Shown in pieces: positions 1 to 5,854 of a stretch of DNA of 7,273 nt. Where the stretch lies: positions 1 to 7,273 of the forward strand of contig DVOR01000138.1 in the NCBI GenBank assembly GCA_018713405.1, in the 5' to 3' direction. How positions within the stretch are numbered: the first letter of the stretch is position 1; each line of letters begins with the position of its first letter. This DNA comes from Candidatus Spyradenecus faecavium (GTDB lineage: Bacteria > Verrucomicrobiota > Kiritimatiellia > RFP12 > DVOR01). Both the position numbers and the translations under genes were made by a program. The notes below the pieces were generated by a model. The model was not told the origin of the DNA. It was given only the letters and a program-made list of their open reading frames with translations, and ran no database searches.

Positions 1-30
1 GTCCCGCCCCGTCCGCCCCCCCGTCCCCAC
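1..30 (-). other. G-run cluster, possible G-quadruplex
   Basis: The first 30 bases are almost pure C on the plus strand. The minus strand has four runs (GGGG, GGGGGGG, GGGG, GGG) separated by 1-5 nt, which satisfies the simple G-quadruplex pattern. It lies just beyond the terminator of the Septu-like unit. Being at the contig edge, it may also mark why assembly stopped. No gene is visible in 1-87. Confidence 0.35.
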
Positions 31-61
31 AAAATAAAGGCACCCGTTGCAGGGTGCCTTT
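31..61 (-). terminator. Intrinsic terminator of the Septu-like unit
   Basis: A perfect 10-bp inverted repeat (AAAGGCACCC at 36-45, GGGTGCCTTT at 52-61) encloses a 6-nt loop. Read on the minus strand, the hairpin is followed by TTTATTTTG, a typical U-rich tract. It lies 26 nt past the stop codon of the HNH gene and is oriented to end that transcript. The plus-strand exit (AGCAACG) has no further T-run, so it probably works mainly in the minus direction. Confidence 0.85.
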
Positions 62-87
62 AGCAACGCCAATGACGCGCCTTCTCG

Positions 88-756
88 CTAGAGGGAGACG
101 AGCGGTTCCAACTCCGGATAGTCCTCTAACCGGCTCCGGACATAGGTTCGCAGAAAACCGGCGAATCGATGTTCTCGATTCAAGAGTCCGCGCAATGTTC
201 GCAATGCCCGCTCCTTTTCCGGCATCGTACCGCGCCGCAATTGTCCAAGTTGCTTATACAGCACGGCAAGCTCCGCCTTCAGTTCATCCACACGTGTCTG
301 GCACTCAATCTCGCGAATGCCCGTGTTCCGCCGCTCAAAGCACTCCGTCAACAGGCGGGCAGTCACAATCGCTTCCGGTGTGTCGATACGCGGTTGAACG
401 CAAACGTGCCCGGATTTGTCCAGCTGTTGCTCCAGGATTTGCTCAGGATCGGTGCGGCAACAGTCCACGACGTCCGTCTCGTAGCACGCCTGATTCTTGA
501 CGCTGTTGCAATGACCGCAACACAGGAAGAGGTTGTCCCAATCCAACAAACGGGCACGGTCGCTTTTGTCATGGTGCGGCCTAAGATGTTCCACCTGCAC
601 ACTCTGCAGTTTGTCAATCTCGCACAGATAGCACTTCCCATGAAAGTCCGAGACAAGCTGGCGAATGACATCCTTCCCTCGATAATTCGCCCCTCCCCTT
701 TCTTCTTCGGCCGCTAGGGAAGGAGGCGCCGGATAGCTCCGTTCAATCTTGACCAC
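88..756 (-). CDS. ptuB: HNH nuclease, PtuB-like (Septu defence effector)
   Basis: This is the probable DNA- or nucleic-acid-cutting effector of a Septu anti-phage system, acting in the cytoplasm with the ATPase encoded just upstream. Numbering from the GTG start (222 aa): the N-terminus KIERSYPAPPSL is typical of retron- and Septu-associated HNH proteins. CYLC (42-45) and CGHC (80-83) form two CxxC zinc knuckles. VEHLRPH (55-61) carries the probable catalytic His57, and DWDNL (72-76) plus Asn84 complete the beta-beta-alpha-metal core. The C-terminal half is helical and Arg/Glu-rich, with no domain I recognise. The frame stays open to a TTG at 783 inside the ATPase gene. I chose GTG 756 because a GAGGT Shine-Dalgarno lies 6 nt upstream and the conserved N-terminus begins right there. 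All visible HNH and zinc residues are present, so it looks intact. HNH family assignment is firm; the Septu role is inferred from the pairing. Confidence 0.88.
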   Translation of the reverse strand: MVKIERSYPAPPSLAAEEERGGANYRGKDVIRQLVSDFHGKCYLCEIDKLQSVQVEHLRPHHDKSDRARLLDWDNLFLCCGHCNSVKNQACYETDVVDCCRTDPEQILEQQLDKSGHVCVQPRIDTPEAIVTARLLTECFERRNTGIREIECQTRVDELKAELAVLYKQLGQLRRGTMPEKERALRTLRGLLNREHRFAGFLRTYVRSRLEDYPELEPLVSL

Positions 757-760
757 GGCT

Positions 761-2035
761 TTACCTCTTGTTCCCCAACTCAAGCTTCATTCGTTCATAC
801 GCCTCACTGAAATCCACGGCAAGATAGTCTGGGATCTCGTCCAAATACCGTTCCAACTCTGCGGCTTTGGCGAAGTCTTCGTCCGTCAGCTCCTTCTTTT
901 CGGCCAAAGCTCGATAGGCATCGAACTTTTCCCGCAATGTCTGCGAGAGCGTATCGACGCCGAAATAGCCCTCCACGATTCCTGCATAGGGGAGGTCGCC
1001 CAATCCATTTTTGGCGAGCGTCTTGGTCTCCAAGTCGTAGACGATGGCGTTGGGCGTCGAGTTCAGGATGAAGGGCGAGTGCGTCGACAGGACGAATTGG
1101 ACATTGGGGAAGAGGTCCGTCAAGATAGGCATTATCTGTTTTTGCAGAGCCACGTGCAGGTGGGCCTCAATCTCGTCTATCAGAACCACGCCCTCCAGTG
1201 AATAGTCCCGCTTGGCCTCCATGCGCATCATCAGGTCACCGATGATGTCAAAGACGGCGGCGTACCCCATGGACAGAGTGGAGAAGTCAAAAGGCTCATG
1301 GCCGCTCTGCACAATGGTGAACTTGAAGGTATCGATGTCGAAGTCCAACCGGAGTGCGTCGTCGTCATAAATCCGCCGCAAAATCCCCTCAAACCGTGCG
1401 AACCAGTCCGCGATTTCTTTGGCCCGGGCATCATTTCCGGAGGTCTTCGCGAAGGCCTCCGTCGTCTTCAGGTTGACCAAATACTTGACCAGCTCCCTGC
1501 AAGGATGCTCAGAAATTGGGTAAACCGTCTTCAAGTCCACCTTTTCGATGTTCTTTGAGACCTCCACCTTGATTTCACGATTGTCCTTGTAAAAGGCCAA
1601 GATGAACTCGCCCTTTCGGTACTTTTCCCTCAAATCAGCAAAAGAGGTAAAGTCCGCCACAGCGCCAGTCGTCCAAGGTTCCAAGTGGGATTCCCACATC
1701 TTCTGGTGTCCCTCAAGTCTAGACCGCTCAAGGCGATCCGCCTCCGTCTGCCCCAATCCTTCGGCTTGTCTCTGAGAATTACTGAGGTATTTCTGAAGTC
1801 TTTCTTTTGAATCGTAGTTTGTTGAGACCGCATATTCCAAGAACTTGGCGAGCGCGGAGAGGACACTCGTCTTGCCACATCCGTTCCTTCCCGTAAGAAT
1901 CAGGTGCTTCCGTCCCGTATCGCCTAGAGGAATCTCAATATCCCGCAGATGACGAACGGAGAAAATCCGCAACGCCTTCATGAAGGTCTCGCCTTGGGGG
2001 CATCCCGCAGCGTCGATGGTGGTGGTCTCGCTCAT
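761..2035 (-). CDS. ptuA: SMC/ABC-type AAA ATPase, PtuA-like (Septu)
   Basis: This is the probable ATP-binding sensor/regulator subunit of a Septu system, partnering the HNH nuclease downstream. Residues are numbered from the outermost ATG (424 aa). They show an N-terminal beta-strand region, Walker A GRNGCGKTS (49-57), a charged helical insert rich in Arg, Glu and Gln (about 76-115) that could be coiled, an ABC-type signature FSTLSMG (251-257), Walker B VVLIDEIEAHLH (283-294, Asp287/Glu288) and the H-loop STHSP (317-321). This order is that of AAA_15/AAA_21 OLD/SMC-like ATPases. No TOPRIM domain follows, which argues against an OLD nuclease. The start is uncertain. ATG 2035 has no ribosome binding site and a -10 box only 7 nt upstream, so it would be leaderless. 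ATG 1981 (codon 19, MKALRIFSVRHL) resembles the usual family start, has AAGG 10 nt upstream, and is my preferred translated start (406 aa). Lower GC than the neighbouring biosynthetic genes suggests transfer. Confidence 0.87.
   Translation of the reverse strand: MSETTTIDAAGCPQGETFMKALRIFSVRHLRDIEIPLGDTGRKHLILTGRNGCGKTSVLSALAKFLEYAVSTNYDSKERLQKYLSNSQRQAEGLGQTEADRLERSRLEGHQKMWESHLEPWTTGAVADFTSFADLREKYRKGEFILAFYKDNREIKVEVSKNIEKVDLKTVYPISEHPCRELVKYLVNLKTTEAFAKTSGNDARAKEIADWFARFEGILRRIYDDDALRLDFDIDTFKFTIVQSGHEPFDFSTLSMGYAAVFDIIGDLMMRMEAKRDYSLEGVVLIDEIEAHLHVALQKQIMPILTDLFPNVQFVLSTHSPFILNSTPNAIVYDLETKTLAKNGLGDLPYAGIVEGYFGVDTLSQTLREKFDAYRALAEKKELTDEDFAKAAELERYLDEIPDYLAVDFSEAYERMKLELGNKR
763..769 (-). 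promoter_or_regulatory. Ribosome binding site of ptuB spanning the ptuA stop
   Basis: On the minus strand AAGAGGT (769-763) sits 6 nt before GTG 756. Its final T is the first base of the TAA stop of the upstream ATPase gene. This fixes the nuclease start and implies that ribosomes finishing the ATPase can restart on the nuclease, i.e. translational coupling. Confidence 0.7.
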
Positions 2036-2041
2036 GGCTTC

Positions 2042-2050
2042 AGTATAGCA
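2042..2050 (-). promoter_or_regulatory. Extended -10 promoter of the Septu-like unit
   Basis: The minus strand reads TGCTATACT, a TGn extended -10 element with a near-consensus hexamer (TATACT, 2047-2042). No good -35 lies 16-18 nt upstream; that stretch is occupied by the T-run of the preceding terminator. The predicted start of transcription is about 2034-2036, i.e. on the outermost ATG of the ATPase gene. It has the same TGC-TATAnT form as the glnS promoter in this window. Confidence 0.55.
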
Positions 2051-2062
2051 AAAGGACGGGAC

Positions 2063-2096
2063 AAAAAGGAAGGGCGGCCCGGAGAGGGCCGCCCTT
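2063..2096 (-). terminator. Intrinsic terminator after hisG and the bS22-like gene
   Basis: A perfect 11-bp GC-rich stem (AAGGGCGGCCC at 2070-2080 and its complement at 2086-2096) has a 5-nt loop GGAGA. On the minus strand it is followed by CCTTTTTG. It begins 18 nt past the stop of the bS22-like gene and should end the hisG transcript. It therefore insulates the Septu-like genes, whose own -10 box begins only about 13 nt further on. Confidence 0.88.
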
Positions 2097-2114
2097 GCCG
2101 CAAGCCGGTGAGGC

Positions 2115-2201
2115 TTACTTCTTGTGGCGGTTGGCCTTGATGCGTTTGCGGTATTTGTGCTTGGACATCTTGGCGCGACGTTTTTTCTTGATGGAACCCA
2201 C
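2115..2201 (-). CDS. Small ribosomal protein, bS22 / AURKAIP1-COX24 type (28 aa)
   Basis: This is a very basic 28-residue protein starting GSIKKKRRAKM and ending IKANRHKK, more than half Lys/Arg. The core KKRRAKMSKHKYRK matches the AURKAIP1/COX24 C-terminal family: mitochondrial mS38 and the mycobacterial small-subunit protein bS22, which binds rRNA at the subunit interface. The start is GTG at 2201-2199. The sequence AAGGAG lies 7 nt upstream, and the family normally begins with (M)GS right after the initiator, so longer in-frame starts inside hisG are rejected. It follows hisG by 31 nt and precedes a strong terminator, so it is probably co-transcribed with hisG. Such genes are often missed because of their size and GTG start. 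The family call rests on motif recognition only. No gene symbol is given because naming outside Actinobacteria is unsettled. Confidence 0.82.
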   Translation of the reverse strand: MGSIKKKRRAKMSKHKYRKRIKANRHKK

Positions 2202-2208
2202 GGTCGTG

Positions 2209-2214
2209 CTCCTT
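2209..2214 (-). promoter_or_regulatory. Consensus ribosome binding site of the bS22-like gene
   Basis: The minus strand carries AAGGAG exactly 7 nt before the GTG start at 2201. It is one of the best Shine-Dalgarno matches in the window and decides the start of the 28-codon gene. Confidence 0.8.
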
Positions 2215-2232
2215 GGTTGGTGTGGTGGGGGG

Positions 2233-3102
2233 TTAGAAAATGACCTTGTTGAGGGCCAGTTCGATGATGCCCTGGGCGCCGGCGGCGCGAAGGGCGGGGA
2301 TAAGGTCGCGGACCTCATCCTCCAAAATGACGGTTTCGATGGCGACCCAGCCCTCGGCGCTGATGCGGTTGACGGTGGGCGCGTGCAGGGAGGGGAGCAG
2401 GGCGGTGATGGCGGGGACCTGCGTCTCGGGGGCGTTCATCTTGAGGAGGACGCGACTCTCGGCGGCGAGGGCGCCCTGCAGGAGCATGGCGATCTGCTCG
2501 ATCTTGGCGCGCTTCTCGGGATTCTCCCACGCGGCCTTGTTGGCGATGAGGCGGGTGGTGGAGGTGAGGACGGTGTCGACGATGCGCAGGTTGTTGGCGC
2601 GCAGGGAGGAGCCGGTCTCGGTGAGCTCGATGATGGCGTCGACGAGCTCGGGGGCCTTGACCTCGGTGGCGCCCCAGGAGAACTCGACGGTGGCCTTGAC
2701 GCCGTGCTGCTCGAGGTAACGGCGGGCGAGGCCGACGGCCTCGGTGGCGATGCGCTTGCCCTCGAGGTCCTTCACGGACTGGATGGGGGAGTCGTTGGGG
2801 ACGGCGACGACCCAGCGGACGGGGCGGCTGGTGGCCTTGGAGTAGCACATCTCGCAGACCTCATGGACGTCCGAGCCGTTCTCGTAGATCCAGTCGAAGC
2901 CGGTGATGCCGGCGTCGAGGAGGCCGAGCTCGACGTAGCGGGCGATTTCCTGCGGGCGAATGAGGCGGCACTTGAGCTGCTCGTCGTTCACCGTGGGCAC
3001 ATAGGAGCGGGAGGAGCACGTCATGGCAAAGCCGGCGCGCTTCATGAGGTTAAAGGTGGATTCCTGCAAGGAACCCTTCGGCAGTCCGAGTACGATGGGC
3101 AT
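2233..3102 (-). CDS. hisG: ATP phosphoribosyltransferase, long form (HisG)
   Basis: HisG catalyses the first step of histidine synthesis, joining ATP and PRPP to give phosphoribosyl-ATP in the cytoplasm. The 289-aa product matches the long, HisZ-independent form. LPKGSL (7-12) opens the catalytic fold, DAGITGFDW (63-71) is the conserved core motif, and ELTETGSSLRANNL (159-172) is the PRPP-binding loop region. From about 213 to the end is the C-terminal ACT-like regulatory domain (PTVNRISAEGWVAIETVI at 242-259), which in this family mediates feedback inhibition by histidine. ATG 3102 has GAAGGA 6 nt upstream and gives the usual N-terminus. No other his genes are visible here, so hisG stands outside any his operon in this window. 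It is transcribed divergently from glnS and shares its transcript with the bS22-like gene. Confidence 0.96.
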   Translation of the reverse strand: MPIVLGLPKGSLQESTFNLMKRAGFAMTCSSRSYVPTVNDEQLKCRLIRPQEIARYVELGLLDAGITGFDWIYENGSDVHEVCEMCYSKATSRPVRWVVAVPNDSPIQSVKDLEGKRIATEAVGLARRYLEQHGVKATVEFSWGATEVKAPELVDAIIELTETGSSLRANNLRIVDTVLTSTTRLIANKAAWENPEKRAKIEQIAMLLQGALAAESRVLLKMNAPETQVPAITALLPSLHAPTVNRISAEGWVAIETVILEDEVRDLIPALRAAGAQGIIELALNKVIF

Positions 3103-3134
3103 GTTTGGTCCTTCGGGGTTGGAAAAACCTGTAC

Positions 3135-3163
3135 ATTATGGCACATTCTGGAAATTGCCGCAA
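3135..3163 (-). promoter_or_regulatory. Predicted hisG promoter
   Basis: On the minus strand, TTGCGG (3163-3158) is followed after 17 nt by CATAAT (3140-3135), with a TG one base before the hexamer (extended -10). The predicted start is near 3128, leaving a leader of about 25 nt before the hisG ATG. This is too short for a classic his-leader attenuator. It overlaps the upstream part of the divergent glnS promoter. Confidence 0.5.
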
Positions 3164-3169
3164 CTTCTT

Positions 3170-3178
3170 TGCTATAAT
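3170..3178 (+). promoter_or_regulatory. Predicted glnS-dapA-dapB promoter (extended -10)
   Basis: TGCTATAAT contains a perfect TATAAT hexamer (3173-3178) with the extended TGn. No clear -35 is found at the expected spacing (GGAAAT at 3150-3155). Transcription would start near 3185, giving a leader of about 18 nt that contains only the AAAGGA ribosome binding site (3189-3194). There is no room for a T-box or riboswitch. Confidence 0.6.
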
Positions 3179-3202
3179 CCGCCGCAACAAAGGACACTTC
3201 CC

Positions 3203-4924
3203 ATGCATGACGACGCGAACAAAGGGCCCGAGAACACGGAACTGGACACCTCTCGGCATTTCCTGCGGCAATGGATCGAGGCGGACCTCGCCGCCGGCAA
3301 GAACGACGGCACGGTGGTGACGCGCTTCCCGCCCGAGCCCAACGGCTGGATCCACATCGGCCACGCCAAGGCCGTGTGGGTGGATTTCGGCATGGCCGCG
3401 CTCTTCCACGGCCGTTGCCACCTGCGCATGGACGACACGAACCCCTCCAAGGAGTCCGAGGACTTCGTGGAGCAGCTCAAGCGCGACATCGAGTGGCTGG
3501 GCTACAAGTGGGACGCCTTCTTCTATGCCTGCGACCGTTTCGAGGAGATGTGGGCCATCGCCGAGGAGCTCATCCGCCGCGGCCAGGCCTACGTCTGCGA
3601 GTTGTCGCAGGAGGAGTGGAAGGCCTACCGCGGCGTGCCCACCGAGCCCGGGCGTCCCTCCCCCTGGCGCGACCGCCCCGCCGAGGAGAGCCTGGCGCTC
3701 TTCCGCAGGATGCGCGCCGGCGAAATCCCCGAGGGCACCTGCTGCCTCCGCGCCAAGATCGACATGGCCTCGCCCAACATCCACTTCCGCGACCCCGTCA
3801 TCTACCGCATCGTCGACCTGCCGCACTACCGCACCGGCACGGCCTGGCACTGCTACCCGATGTACGACTTCGCCCACCCCATCGAGGACGCGCTCGAGGG
3901 CGTCACCCACTCCATGTGCACGCTGGAGTTCGAGGTCCACCGCCCCCTCTACGATTGGGTCATCGACCGCCTGGCCGAGCAGGGCCGCCTGGTCGTCCGC
4001 GACGGCAAGACCATCCGCCCGCAGCAGCGCGAGTTCGCCCGCCTCAACCTCACCTACACCGTGATGAGCAAGCGCCTCCTCCGCCAGCTCGTCGAGGAAG
4101 GCCACGTCGACGGCTGGGACGACCCCCGCATGCCGACCGTCGCGGGCATGCGCCGCCGCGGCTACACCCCCGCCGCCATCCGCGACCTCTGCGAGCGCAC
4201 CGGCGTCTCCAAGTACAAGTCCCTCACCGACCTCGCCCTCCTCGAATGGTGCGTCCGCGACGACCTCAACCGCGTGGCCACCCGCCGCATGGCCGTCCTC
4301 AACCCCGTCAAGCTCGTCATCGACAACCTCCCTGAGGGCGCCGAGCTTGTCGCCCACGCCCCCAACAACCCCGAGGACCCCGCCGCCGGCTCCCGCGAGC
4401 TCCGCTTCACCCGCGAGCTCTGGGTCGACCGCGACGACTTCATGGAGGTCCCCTCCAAGAAGTTCCACCGCCTCACCCCCGGCAACGAGGTGCGCCTCCG
4501 CGGCGCCTGCCTCTTCACCTGCACCCACCTGGTCAAGGACGCCTCCGGCGCCGTCACCGAGATCCACGGCACCTACGACCCCGAGGCCGTGGGCGGCAAC
4601 CCCGCCGACGGCCGCAAGGTCCGCGGCACCATCCACTGGGTCAGCGCCAAGTACGCCAAGACCGCCGAGGCCCGCCTCTACGACCGCCTCTTCACCCTCG
4701 AGGACCCGATGTCCGCCCCCTCCGGCAACTTCCTCGACGCCCTCAACCCCGAGAGCATGAAGACCGTCACCGCCTACGTCGAGCCCGCCCTCCTCGAGGC
4801 CAAGCCCGGCGAGCCCTACCAGTTCGAGCGCGTGGGCTACTTCACCCCCGACGTCCACGCCTCCCGCCCCGGCGCCCCCGTCTTCAACCGCACCGTCACC
4901 CTCAAGGACTCCTTCAAGAAGTGA
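3203..4924 (+). CDS. glnS: Glutaminyl-tRNA synthetase (GlnRS)
   Basis: GlnRS is a class I aminoacyl-tRNA synthetase that charges tRNA-Gln with glutamine using ATP. The 573-aa product is close to the E. coli length (about 554). RFPPEPNGWIHIGHAK (41-56) contains the HIGH signature, LRMDDTNPSKE (74-84) is the conserved active-site segment, and YPMYDFAHPIEDALEGVTHS (218-237) is the acceptor-binding region. VMSKRLL (287-293) is the GlnRS version of KMSKS. From about 365 the beta-barrel anticodon-binding domains follow, ending FNRTVTLKDSFKK. The usual EFEDHR motif reads EFEVHR (242-247), a small deviation. ATG 3203 has AAAGGA at 8 nt; in-frame codons further upstream lie in promoter and hisG sequence and are rejected. 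A dedicated GlnRS implies that at least part of Gln-tRNA is made directly rather than by GatCAB. The gene is first in an apparent operon with dapA and dapB. Confidence 0.97.
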   Translation: MHDDANKGPENTELDTSRHFLRQWIEADLAAGKNDGTVVTRFPPEPNGWIHIGHAKAVWVDFGMAALFHGRCHLRMDDTNPSKESEDFVEQLKRDIEWLGYKWDAFFYACDRFEEMWAIAEELIRRGQAYVCELSQEEWKAYRGVPTEPGRPSPWRDRPAEESLALFRRMRAGEIPEGTCCLRAKIDMASPNIHFRDPVIYRIVDLPHYRTGTAWHCYPMYDFAHPIEDALEGVTHSMCTLEFEVHRPLYDWVIDRLAEQGRLVVRDGKTIRPQQREFARLNLTYTVMSKRLLRQLVEEGHVDGWDDPRMPTVAGMRRRGYTPAAIRDLCERTGVSKYKSLTDLALLEWCVRDDLNRVATRRMAVLNPVKLVIDNLPEGAELVAHAPNNPEDPAAGSRELRFTRELWVDRDDFMEVPSKKFHRLTPGNEVRLRGACLFTCTHLVKDASGAVTEIHGTYDPEAVGGNPADGRKVRGTIHWVSAKYAKTAEARLYDRLFTLEDPMSAPSGNFLDALNPESMKTVTAYVEPALLEAKPGEPYQFERVGYFTPDVHASRPGAPVFNRTVTLKDSFKK

Positions 4925-4965
4925 GTCCCCGCCCCCTTCCCACCCCCTTAAAAGGACAATCCCCC

Positions 4966-5844
4966 ATGATTACGCTCAAAGGTGTCTACTCCGCCCTCGT
5001 CACCCCCTTCAACGACGACGGCACCGTCGACTACGGCGCGCTCCGCGCCCTCATCCAGTGGCAGCTCGAGCAGGGCGTCGCCGGCGTCAGCCCCGTCGGC
5101 ACCACCGGCGAAAGCCCCACCCTCAGCCCCGCCGACCACCTCAAGGTCATCGAGGCCACCGTCGAGGCCGTCGCCGGCAAGGCCCAGATCATCGCCGGCA
5201 CCGGCGCCAACTCCACCGAAGAGGCCATCCACCTCACCAAGGAAATCGTCGGCCTCGGCGTCGACGCCTCCCTCCAGGTCACCCCCTACTACAACAAGCC
5301 CAACGCCGAGGGCCTCTACCGCCACTTCGCCGCCGTCGCCGACCTCGGCGTCCCCGTCGTGCTCTACAACGTCCCCGGCCGCTCCGCCAAGGAGATCCCC
5401 CTCCCCGTCGTCGAGCGCCTGGCCAAGCACCCCAACGTCTGCGCCATCAAGGAAGCCGGCGGCAGCGTCGACCGCGTCTCCGCCATCCGCCAGGTGGCCC
5501 CCGGCCTCACCATCCTCTCCGGCGACGACGCCCTCACCCTCCCCATGATCGCCGTCGGCGCCCAAGGCGTCATCTCCGTCGCCTCCAACGTCATCCCCGC
5601 CGAGATGTCCCGCATGGTCCGCCTCGCCCTCGAGGGCGACTTCGCCGGCGCCCGCGCCCTCCACGAGACGTGGTATCCCCTCTTCCGCGACCTCTTCTGC
5701 GACACCAACCCCATCCCCGTCAAGGCCGCCCTCGCCATGATGGGCAAGATCCGCCCCGTCTACCGCCTCCCCCTCTGCGAGCCCGACGCCCACTGCACCG
5801 CCCTCCTCCGCGACTGCCTCACCCGCCTCGGCCTCATCAAGTAA
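4966..5844 (+). CDS. dapA: 4-hydroxy-tetrahydrodipicolinate synthase (DapA)
   Basis: DapA condenses pyruvate with aspartate semialdehyde, the first committed step of diaminopimelate/lysine synthesis. It is a cytoplasmic TIM-barrel enzyme of the NAL family. The 292-aa length equals that of the E. coli enzyme. VGTTGESPTL (44-53) carries the Thr pair of the catalytic triad. PYYNKP (107-112) and the downstream YNVPGRS (134-140) supply the catalytic Tyr and the substrate-binding Arg139. IKEAGG (161-166) holds the Schiff-base Lys162, GDD at 186-188 and NPIPVKAAL (248-256) are further family motifs. ATG 4966 follows AAAGGA (4951-4956) by 9 nt; the extra 15 in-frame codons reaching back to a GTG at 4921 overlap glnS and lack conservation. 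It lies 41 nt after glnS and 10 nt before dapB. Codons end almost always in C or G. Confidence 0.97.
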   Translation: MITLKGVYSALVTPFNDDGTVDYGALRALIQWQLEQGVAGVSPVGTTGESPTLSPADHLKVIEATVEAVAGKAQIIAGTGANSTEEAIHLTKEIVGLGVDASLQVTPYYNKPNAEGLYRHFAAVADLGVPVVLYNVPGRSAKEIPLPVVERLAKHPNVCAIKEAGGSVDRVSAIRQVAPGLTILSGDDALTLPMIAVGAQGVISVASNVIPAEMSRMVRLALEGDFAGARALHETWYPLFRDLFCDTNPIPVKAALAMMGKIRPVYRLPLCEPDAHCTALLRDCLTRLGLIK

Positions 5845-5854
5845 AGGACCTCCC

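Noticed and set aside
54..717. Plus-strand frames over the HNH gene (148 and 182 codons)
   Set aside because: No recognisable domain or ribosome binding site; they lie antisense to a gene with a complete HNH and zinc-binding motif set.
761..2035. OLD-family nuclease or Gabija GajA
   Set aside because: No TOPRIM domain follows the ATPase core, and the partner is an HNH protein, not a UvrD-like helicase.
88..2062. Retron of the Ec78 type (RT + msr/msd + PtuAB)
   Set aside because: Upstream of the ATPase lie only a terminator, the bS22-like gene and hisG; downstream there are 87 nt with a terminator. No reverse transcriptase or ncRNA candidate is seen in the window.
2095..3177. 360-codon plus-strand frame over hisG, and similar long antisense frames over dapA and dapB
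   Set aside because: Same GC-rich shadow effect; Gly/Val/Asp-rich low-complexity translations, no plausible ribosome binding site, and real genes on the opposite strand.
3179..3202. T-box or riboswitch leader for glnS
   Set aside because: The predicted leader is under 20 nt and only holds the ribosome binding site.
3050..4858. 602-codon open frame antisense to glnS
   Set aside because: It is a shadow of a C-ending codon gene: composition is Val/Gly/Ala/Asp/Leu-rich with no domain, while the plus strand encodes an unmistakable GlnRS.
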